Source: an uncultured Clostridia bacterium (lineage in GTDB: Bacteria; Bacillota; Clostridia; TANB77; CAG-508). From it: a stretch of DNA of 64,000 nucleotides. Made by a program: the position numbers and the translations under genes. The stretch covers positions 27,537-91,536 of the forward strand of contig CALYAG010000004.1 in NCBI GenBank assembly GCA_944393465.1, given 5' to 3'. A model generated the notes under the pieces. It worked only from the letters and a program-made list of their open reading frames with translations. It did not search any database and was not told the DNA's origin. Positions 57,658 through 64,000 of this stretch are shown one piece after another (positions within the stretch are counted from its first letter, which is position 1; every line of letters begins with the position of its first letter).

Positions 57658-58269
57658 ATGGATAAAGATAAAAATCTCAAAAATGAAAATAAAGATAGCA
57701 ATATGGATGCACAATCACTTCAGGAACAGGGCAATAAAGTTAACTCTATTAATTCTAATTCAAAACCTAAATTTGATGATGAACATTCCAATACTCAATC
57801 AGCTAATGACAATGATAACACAGCTACTGACTCTAACACTTTCCAGCTTGATCTTGCGGTATTAAATGAAGTTAGCAAAATTGCTAAAATGGGGATGGAC
57901 TCTATTTCTTACTTAGCACCTAAAGTTTCAGATAAAGAAATGCGAAAAGTCTTAGTTGCTATGTATTCACAATACGGAAACACCCAAAGTCAAATCAATC
58001 AACATTTTGAAAAATATGGGGAAATTCCTGACTCTACACCTTTTAAAGATAAAATGATGAGCTTTGCGGGAGTTCAATTTAATACTTTAAGAGATAGGAG
58101 TAATTCTCATATTGCAGAAATTATGATTCAAGGAACTTTAATGGGAGTAATTGAATGTCAAAAAATTTTAAATTGTGGATTGGATGTTCAAAAAAGTACA
58201 ACTGAATTAATTAAAGATTTTAACAAATTTCAAAGAGAAAATATTGATAAACTAAATGCCTTTTTATAA
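57658..58269 (+). CDS. Helical protein with a polar lead, ferritin-like shape
   Basis: About 204 residues: a low-complexity Asn/Asp/Ser/Gln-rich lead (about 1-65) and a helical domain (about 66-200) of four predicted helices (LAVLNEVSKIAKMGMDSISYL...MRKVLVAMYSQYGNTQSQIN). The shape recalls DUF2383/ferritin-like coat-associated proteins, but I cannot assign the family. The start is uncertain: GAAAGGAG at 57615-57622 is far from the ATG at 57658, and a short ORF (MWQNLFAIINKYG) lies between and overlaps the start. Confidence 0.6.
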   Translation: MDKDKNLKNENKDSNMDAQSLQEQGNKVNSINSNSKPKFDDEHSNTQSANDNDNTATDSNTFQLDLAVLNEVSKIAKMGMDSISYLAPKVSDKEMRKVLVAMYSQYGNTQSQINQHFEKYGEIPDSTPFKDKMMSFAGVQFNTLRDRSNSHIAEIMIQGTLMGVIECQKILNCGLDVQKSTTELIKDFNKFQRENIDKLNAFL

Positions 58270-58270
58270 T

Positions 58271-58340
58271 TTTTTTCAGTTGGGGACGGTCCTAAATCGA
58301 AAATATATTTTCGATTTAGGACCGTCCCCAACTGAAAAAA
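58271..58340. repeat. Perfect palindromic GGGGACGGTCC repeat
   Basis: TTTTTTCAGTTGGGGACGGTCCTAAATCGAAAA and its exact inverse around a short AT centre. It sits between two converging genes and could also act as their terminator. Confidence 0.85.
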
Positions 58341-58343
58341 TTT

Positions 58344-59606
58344 TTAATCTAGTTTTGCACCGCAACTTGTGCAATATGTTGCATCTAATGTGTTTTCTGC
58401 ACCACATCTTTTGCAATATTTTTTTGAGCCTGCCGTTACTGTTGAATTTACTATATTGTTTGTATTTTCTGGCTTTACTGTTTCTTGCACTACATTATTA
58501 TTTATATTAGATGTCGTTTGTTCATTATTTACTGGCTGACTATTATTCATATTATTATTTACTGTATTTGCTCCAACAACAGTTGCGTTTGTTTGTACTT
58601 GGTCGGCTGTTCCTACAGTTTCATTTACATATGCTCTAGGTCCTTTTTCTTCTTCTAAGTCTCTATAGAATGCAAGGATTGAGAAGGTGATATATGGCAT
58701 TAGTATAATTGATCCTGCATATGATGCAATTGATGCAAGTAAAGTGCTTGCTATTCCTAATACACCTGATACAAATGCTATTAATATTGACCATCCTATA
58801 AATGATAGCACTAGGCAGAATAATCTTCCTCTATTGCCTGTCATTAATCTTTCACTTTCTAGTACTGCATCTTTTGCCTCTATTCCTTCATTTTTTACTG
58901 CAATATAGTATGATAATGCATACAATAAAGATTTTCTAATAAACATAACTATAAATATTATATAAACTATAAATACTACCAAAAATCCAATTGCAAATGC
59001 TACAGATACCCCTGCAATAGCTCCAACTAGCGCTGAACTAGCATAGTCATCATAGTACTGATTATAGTCATCTTCATACCAATCTTTTGAATTTTTATAA
59101 TCATCATAGTCATAGTCATAATCATAGTCATAATTATAATCATAGCTATAGTCATATGGTGCATAACTTCTTGAAAAATAGTCTTTACTTGAAGTATTTA
59201 ATGTTGTATTTAATATAGATGACATTGCTGATGAATACATTGCTACACCCAAAGATATTAGTACTATCATAGTTATAACAAATATTAATATATATACCCA
59301 ACATTTTTTGATAATATTCCAAGTTAGTTTCCAGCTATATCCAAAATGTTTAAATCCTACTGTTAAGAAATCTGTTGGTTCTACTTTTTCTCCATTTTTT
59401 AAGTGATAATATGAATATGCTAATCCATATGATAAAGCTGGTCCTATTACAATTAATGCTATAGATAATATTCCAAGAGTAAAACTAGATAATATATTAA
59501 TTGCTATTAAAATTACTGTATAAATTAGTGATATTAAAAGTGCTGTTTTCCACTTTCCTGTAAGTGATTCTCTTGCCTCTTTTCTTGCTTCACTTGCTCT
59601 AATCAT
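58344..59606 (-). CDS. DUF975 integral membrane protein with zinc ribbon
   Basis: 420 residues: RASEARKEARESLTGKWK at the start, then six or so membrane helices. After a Thr/Asn-rich linker (about 345-390) it ends in a zinc ribbon, CKRCGAENTLDATYCTSCGA. Between two helices lies a Tyr/Asp repeat region (about 145-180). DUF975 proteins are widespread in Firmicutes and of unknown role. GGGGAGGTAAATTAA precedes the ATG. Confidence 0.85.
   Translation of the reverse strand: MIRASEARKEARESLTGKWKTALLISLIYTVILIAINILSSFTLGILSIALIVIGPALSYGLAYSYYHLKNGEKVEPTDFLTVGFKHFGYSWKLTWNIIKKCWVYILIFVITMIVLISLGVAMYSSAMSSILNTTLNTSSKDYFSRSYAPYDYSYDYNYDYDYDYDYDDYKNSKDWYEDDYNQYYDDYASSALVGAIAGVSVAFAIGFLVVFIVYIIFIVMFIRKSLLYALSYYIAVKNEGIEAKDAVLESERLMTGNRGRLFCLVLSFIGWSILIAFVSGVLGIASTLLASIASYAGSIILMPYITFSILAFYRDLEEEKGPRAYVNETVGTADQVQTNATVVGANTVNNNMNNSQPVNNEQTTSNINNNVVQETVKPENTNNIVNSTVTAGSKKYCKRCGAENTLDATYCTSCGAKLD
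59101..59158 (-). repeat. Hexanucleotide repeat coding for Asp-Tyr in the DUF975 gene
   Basis: Imperfect GACTAT/GATTAT repeats encoding DYSYDYNYDYDYDYDYDDY in what should be an outer loop. Length may vary between strains without breaking the frame. Confidence 0.8.
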
Positions 59607-59817
59607 TTAATTTACCTCCCCTTTTATAGTTTAATAATTTATTTAAACTACACTTAAATATATTTTTAATATAATTATATTTTACATTAATAAAAAATAA
59701 TAATCAACATTTTTCGACATTTTTTGTTCAGTTTTGAAAGTTACTATGCCAAATTTTTACTCTCCTACTGAACTATATTCTAAATCTTTCACTACTTACT
59801 AGATTGTAACTCGGAAG

Positions 59818-60945
59818 TTATTCAAATATTTCTCCTGCTTGCAATTTATTTCCATTTAAGAAACTTTTGTAATCCATCTTCTTGGCGTTTTCTCCTTGAA
59901 GTTCTAGCACTTTTATAAAGCTATCTCCTGTTTTTATAAATATGCCCTTTTTACTATCTGCAAAGGCTATTGTTCCTACTTCTAATTTTTTCATTCTGCC
60001 TTCATATTCTTTTATTTCTGGAAATACTTTTGCTAACTCCTCTATTGATACTGTTTCAACTTTCCAAAATTTTATTTTTTTACCATTTAAGAAAGAATAT
60101 GCGCCCATTATAGGATTTAGACCTCTTACTAGATTTTTTATTTCTCTTGATGAGTTATTCCAATTTATTTTTGCCATTTCTTTATCAAGCATTGGAGCTA
60201 AAGTAAAGTTTTCTCCTTGCTTTTCTGCTCCAACAATTTTTTTAACTTTTTCTAGTATTTCACTATTTGCTTCACAGCAATTATTTTCTTGAGCTACATT
60301 TTCTGCATTTAAATTATTCGAATTATCGTTTTTCACATTTTTTCTTTGCTTGTTCGTGCTTTCTTCTTTCTCAATTTGTTCTTTTGCCTTTTCTATTTTT
60401 TCAATAGTTTTTACTAAAAGTTTTGCACCCATTTTAGATAGTCTATCCCACAATTCACCTGTAGTTTCGTCTTCTCCAATTTCTGTTTCTTCTTTTAAAA
60501 TCATATCTCCAGTGTCCATGCCAACATCCATAAACATTGTAGTTATTCCAGTTTTTTTATCGCCATTAAGCACAGCCCATTGAATTGGAGCAGCTCCTCT
60601 ATACTTAGGTAAAAGTGAGCCATGAACATTGATTGCTCCATACTTTGGAATATCTAATAATTCTTTTGGTAAAATTTTTCCATATGCAACAACACATAGT
60701 AAATCAGGATTTAATGATTTTATTTCTTCTATAAATTCTGTATTATTTCTTACTTTTGTCGGTTGATAAACTTTCAAGTTTTTCTCTAATGCAAATTCTT
60801 TTACAGGAGAAGCTATCATTTTCATTCCTCTGCCTTTGGGCTTATCTGGATTTGTTACAACAGCTAAAATTTCATTTTTGCTATTGTAAACCGCTTCCAA
60901 TGATTCTTTTGCGAAGTCTGGTGTTCCCATGAAAATTATTTTCAT
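59818..60945 (-). CDS. fmt: Methionyl-tRNA formyltransferase, with insertion
   Basis: 375 residues against about 310 usual. Catalytic parts are normal: GAINVHGSLLPKYRGAAPIQ (Asn and His) and MDVGMDTGDMI (Asp). The extra 60 or so residues (about 193-255, KEQIEKEESTNKQRKN...KNDNSNNLNAENVAQENNCCE) are a low-complexity polar insert between the catalytic and C-terminal domains. It formylates initiator Met-tRNA. It is followed on the same strand by a structured element, with def upstream. ATG has AAGGAATCGTTAAA. Confidence 0.95.
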   Translation of the reverse strand: MKIIFMGTPDFAKESLEAVYNSKNEILAVVTNPDKPKGRGMKMIASPVKEFALEKNLKVYQPTKVRNNTEFIEEIKSLNPDLLCVVAYGKILPKELLDIPKYGAINVHGSLLPKYRGAAPIQWAVLNGDKKTGITTMFMDVGMDTGDMILKEETEIGEDETTGELWDRLSKMGAKLLVKTIEKIEKAKEQIEKEESTNKQRKNVKNDNSNNLNAENVAQENNCCEANSEILEKVKKIVGAEKQGENFTLAPMLDKEMAKINWNNSSREIKNLVRGLNPIMGAYSFLNGKKIKFWKVETVSIEELAKVFPEIKEYEGRMKKLEVGTIAFADSKKGIFIKTGDSFIKVLELQGENAKKMDYKSFLNGNKLQAGEIFE

Positions 60946-60966
60946 CTTTTAACGATTCCTTTCTTT

Positions 60967-61090
60967 AGTTTAAAAAGAATTGTGCTTTTGGCTAGGCGTT
61001 CAAGAAAGAAATACCGGAATCGTATATTGCTATACGATGAGGATTTTCTTTTGCAGAACAACGACGCCAAAACGCAATTATTTTTAAACT
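60967..61090. repeat. Structured 124-bp element, copy 2
   Basis: Outer arms AGTTTAAAAAGAATTGTGCTTTTGGC and GCCAAAACGCAATTATTTTTAAACT; inside CCGGA, TGAGGATTTTC and a hairpin TCGTAT/ATACGA. Compared with 53118-53241 the outer and inner stems differ in sequence but still pair. It lies between fmt and def. Confidence 0.8.
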
Positions 61091-61093
61091 TAT

Positions 61094-61573
61094 TTATTTT
61101 TCTTCTGGCTCAATATACTCCAAAGTACCCGGTTCCATAATATCCACAAACAACTTCCCATCTAAATGGTCTATTTCATGTGCTAAAGCTTGAGCCAAAA
61201 GTTCCTTACCTTTTACAGTTATTTTTTTGCCATTCTCATCTAAAGCTTTAACGGTAACTTCCATTGGTCTAATTACTTTAGCAAATTGATTTGGAAAGCT
61301 TAGGCATCCTTCTTCTACTTCTTGCTCACCTTTTGCTTTAACAATAACGGGGTTTACAAGTTTTAAAGGTTTATTGCCATCATATAAATCTATAACTACA
61401 AGTCTTTTTAGTATTCCCACTTGTACTGCAGATATTCCAACGCCATTTGATGCATGCATAGTTTCAAGCATATCATCTAAAAGTTCTCTAATTCTATCAT
61501 CTATTGTTTCAACTTCTCTTGATTTTTTTCTTAATATTTCGTCACCATTTTTTCTAATTTCTCGTATTGCCAT
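61094..61573 (-). CDS. def: Peptide deformylase
   Basis: 159 residues with the three motifs: [19 protein letters not shown], and HEIDHLDG (metal His pair and catalytic Glu). It removes the formyl group that Fmt adds, so the def-fmt pairing fits. Motif III has His before EIDH, a small departure from the usual QEIDH. GAGGAGGAGAATC precedes the ATG. Confidence 0.96.
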   Translation of the reverse strand: MAIREIRKNGDEILRKKSREVETIDDRIRELLDDMLETMHASNGVGISAVQVGILKRLVVIDLYDGNKPLKLVNPVIVKAKGEQEVEEGCLSFPNQFAKVIRPMEVTVKALDENGKKITVKGKELLAQALAHEIDHLDGKLFVDIMEPGTLEYIEPEEK

Positions 61574-61643
61574 GATTCTCCTCCTCTTATTAGCACTATA
61601 AAGATAAAACTATCCGTTGGAAAAGAATTGCTGTTTTCCAACT

Positions 61644-63863
61644 CTACAACATATTGTTTGGGTTCAGCTCAATATTAACCCTTGCCGTCTTTGTTTTCAT
61701 ATTCAAAAATGTGTCATATGCATCTGTGAGTAAGCTATTTACTCTATCATCATATTTACATTTTATAAGCATACGCCATCTATATCTGTCTTTAATTTTA
61801 TCTATTGGCGATGGCACTGGGCTATATAAAAGTAATCCAAACTTTTCATTTATTACTCTTTGTTTTAAATATGTGTGCAAATCTTTTGCAACTTTTTTTA
61901 GTTCTGACATATTTTTTGCAGACATATCTATTACTATTATATCGCAAAATGGTGGATATTTCAATTGTTTTCTTAGTTCAATTTCGGTATTATAAAATAA
62001 ATCATAGTCCTGTGCTTTTGAATATTCTATTGCATAATTATCCGGATTATATGTTTGAATAATTACTCTTCCTTCATATTCTCCTCTGCCTGCTCTACCC
62101 GCTACTTGGGTTAATGTTTGAAATGTTCTTTCATTTGCTCTATAATCGCCAAAATTCAAACTACTATCTGCTGCGATGACTCCAACTAAAGTAACATTTG
62201 GAAAATGGTGTCCTTTTACAACCATTTGTGTTCCAATTAAAATATCTATATTTTCATTTCTAAATTTATCTAGTATTTCTTCATGTGAATTCTTTTTTGA
62301 AACTGTATCCACATCCATTCTAATTGTTGTAGCTTCTGGGAAAAGATTGTGTACCTCATCTTCTAACCTTTGAGTTCCCGCTCCAAAATATTTAATATTA
62401 GGGCTGTGGCATTCTGGGCAAGTTTTTACTACCGGCTCTTCATAACCACAATAGTGACATTTTAGTTTATTTTCATTTTTGTGATAAGTCATTGTAATAT
62501 TACATCTCTTGCATTTAACTGTGTATCCACAATCTCTGCACATAATGAAAGTTGAAAAGCCTCTTCTATTTAAAAATAAAATAGTTTGAGTTTTTGTTAA
62601 TAAATTTTTTTCAATTTCTTCTTTTAGGCTTTCACTTATCATTGATTTGTTGCCATTTGCAAGTTCTTGCCTTAAGTCAACTACTTTTACCGCAGGAAGA
62701 TTGGCATTATTTGCCCTTTTGGTAAGAGTTAAAAGTGTAATTTCTCCATTTTGCGCTTTATAGTATGATTTCATATCTGGTGTAGCACTACCAAGCAAAA
62801 GTGGAATATTATTTGATTTTGCTAAATATTCAGCCACTTCTCTTGCATCATACCTTGGACTCATTTCAGACTGATAAGATTCATCATGCTCTTCATCAAT
62901 AATTATTAGTCCCAAATTTACAGCCGGTGCAAAAATTGCAGACCTTGCCCCAATTATTATTTTAGCTTTTCCTTCTTTAATTTTATTCCATTGGTCATAT
63001 CTTTCCCCTATAGATAGTTTACTATGTAAAACAGCAATTTGTTCTTCTCCAAATCTTGCAATAAATCTATCCACAGTTTGAGGTGTTAGTGAAATTTCTG
63101 GCACTAACATTATGCTACTTTTATTTTCCTTTAAGGCTTTTTCAATTAACTGCAAATATATTTCAGTTTTTCCTGAACCAGTTACACCATATAGCAAATA
63201 CTCGCCACTATCTTTAATTTGTGTAATTGCTGTTTGCTGTTCATCTGTAAGTTTTAAATCATGAGTTTTGCTTTCTACTTTGTGCATAAATGGATTTCTT
63301 TCTACCTTTTGCTCATTTATTTCTAAATATCCATTTTTGACTAAAGTGTTTACTATGCTTCTTGTTCCATCTGTAAAAATTTCTATATCTTGCATAGTTG
63401 CTGAATCATTTCTCATTAAAAAATCTAATATATTTTTTTGCTTTTCAGATTTTATTTTTCCAGTTTCTATATCTTCTTCAATTTCATCTTTATCCTTAGC
63501 TAAATATATTAGATTTATAGTTCTATCTTTAACTCTTGTTTCAATATTTTTGCTTGTTGTACCTGGAGCAAGCATTAATCTTAAACAATCTGAAACATTG
63601 CAAATATATCTTTTTGCCATCCACTTTGCTAAGTTTATGTACTCTTCTTTTATGCTTGCATCTTGCACATTTAAGATTGGTTTTATTTTATAGTCTGACT
63701 TTTCTTTAATGCCAATAACTATGCCTTCTTCAGGCGTTTTTTTATTTCCAAATGGCACAAAAACTCTACTACCTACTTTTACATCTAAATGTTCAGGTAT
63801 TTCATAATCAAATATTCTGTTAAGTGTTTTTACTGTTGATTCTATTATAATTTCTGCGACCAT
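61644..63863 (-). CDS. priA: Primosomal replication protein PriA
   Basis: 739 residues: 3-prime-DNA-binding domain (about 1-100), helicase with Walker A YGVTGSGKTEIYLQLI (about 224), DEEHDESYQSE (about 321), and the zinc region with eight Cys (about 445-490: CRDCGYTVKCKRCN...CHYCGY...CPECHSPN). It restarts stalled forks. The priA-def-fmt order is a common Firmicute grouping. ATG has AAAAGGAGTAAAA. Confidence 0.97.
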   Translation of the reverse strand: MVAEIIIESTVKTLNRIFDYEIPEHLDVKVGSRVFVPFGNKKTPEEGIVIGIKEKSDYKIKPILNVQDASIKEEYINLAKWMAKRYICNVSDCLRLMLAPGTTSKNIETRVKDRTINLIYLAKDKDEIEEDIETGKIKSEKQKNILDFLMRNDSATMQDIEIFTDGTRSIVNTLVKNGYLEINEQKVERNPFMHKVESKTHDLKLTDEQQTAITQIKDSGEYLLYGVTGSGKTEIYLQLIEKALKENKSSIMLVPEISLTPQTVDRFIARFGEEQIAVLHSKLSIGERYDQWNKIKEGKAKIIIGARSAIFAPAVNLGLIIIDEEHDESYQSEMSPRYDAREVAEYLAKSNNIPLLLGSATPDMKSYYKAQNGEITLLTLTKRANNANLPAVKVVDLRQELANGNKSMISESLKEEIEKNLLTKTQTILFLNRRGFSTFIMCRDCGYTVKCKRCNITMTYHKNENKLKCHYCGYEEPVVKTCPECHSPNIKYFGAGTQRLEDEVHNLFPEATTIRMDVDTVSKKNSHEEILDKFRNENIDILIGTQMVVKGHHFPNVTLVGVIAADSSLNFGDYRANERTFQTLTQVAGRAGRGEYEGRVIIQTYNPDNYAIEYSKAQDYDLFYNTEIELRKQLKYPPFCDIIVIDMSAKNMSELKKVAKDLHTYLKQRVINEKFGLLLYSPVPSPIDKIKDRYRWRMLIKCKYDDRVNSLLTDAYDTFLNMKTKTARVNIELNPNNML

Positions 63864-63888
63864 TTTTACTCCTTTTATTTACTTTTTT

Positions 63889-64000
63889 CGGTTGCTTTTT
63901 TCAGTTGCTTTTTTTCAGTTGCCTTTTTTCAGTTGCCTTTTTTCAGTTGCCTTTTTTCAGTTGCCTTTTTTCAGTTGCCTTTTTTCAGTTGCCTTTTTTC
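63889..64000. repeat. 14-bp tandem repeat at the window edge
   Basis: At least eight units of TTTTTTCAGTTGCC, at steps of 13 then 14 bases, upstream of priA and running off the edge. TTTTTTCAGTTG is the left end of the GGGGACGGTCC repeats. No gene is visible. Confidence 0.9.

Noticed and set aside
63889..64000. CRISPR array
   Set aside because: The 14-bp units are directly joined with no spacers, and no cas genes are in view.

Overview
This is a low-GC, endospore-forming Firmicute, most likely an anaerobic gut-type Clostridia member. The evidence is the strong A+T bias, AGGAGG-type ribosome binding sites, and a dense set of sporulation genes: spoIIAA-spoIIAB-sigF, spoIID, spoIIQ, spoIVB, spoVAC/AD/AE, yunB, sipL, spoVM and veg. 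Most genes lie on the minus strand. I saw no rRNA, tRNA, CRISPR array or intact transposase.

Layout. 1-2001: the end of a transglutaminase-like protein and spoIVB, which is broken by a one-base frameshift. 2020-15044: a Tad/Flp-like pilus or secretion cluster on the minus strand (CpaB-like, two ParA-like proteins, TadA ATPase, a long TadB/TadC-type membrane protein and a series of prepilin-like proteins). 15110-18657: VanZ-like, SPFH/stomatin, rarA and ruvA. 18806-23597: dodecin and spoVAC, separated from spoVAD-spoVAE by an oppositely oriented surface-protein gene whose end looks like a variable region of a diversity-generating retroelement. 23705-27388: a Na/Ca exchanger, rplM-rpsI and infC-rpmI-rplT with leaders. 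27540-40301: surface proteins, a ComEC-like hydrolase, yunB, sipL, veg, spoIIQ, spoIID and the spoIIA operon. 40392-53096: cysS, valS, an aldose epimerase, greA, a GH18 enzyme, spoVM, rpmB, a CBS protein and rqcP. 53229-64000: addA, a RelE/ParE-type toxin-antitoxin pair, a DUF975 protein, and the fmt-def-priA group.

The most interesting signal is a module found three times (about 21610-21743, 28783-28983, 39249-39446). Each copy has a 15-18 codon peptide ORF with a Shine-Dalgarno site, ending in a Tyr-Ile repeat encoded by (AT)n, then a region that can form competing hairpins, then a rho-independent terminator. Each sits just upstream of a membrane-anchored surface protein. Two copies have near-consensus sigma-A promoters. 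The AT tracts differ in length by exactly 6 bases, which keeps the peptide in frame. This looks like an attenuation system for a family of surface proteins, and I do not recognise it as a described one.

The intergenic DNA also carries several structured repeat families: an ~90-bp hairpin in three copies with paired base changes, an ~124-bp structured element in two copies with paired base changes, and a GGGGACGGTCC inverted-repeat family. Three genes (spoIVB, yunB and the putative variable surface protein) each look frameshifted by one extra C just before GG, which could be real or a systematic sequencing error.
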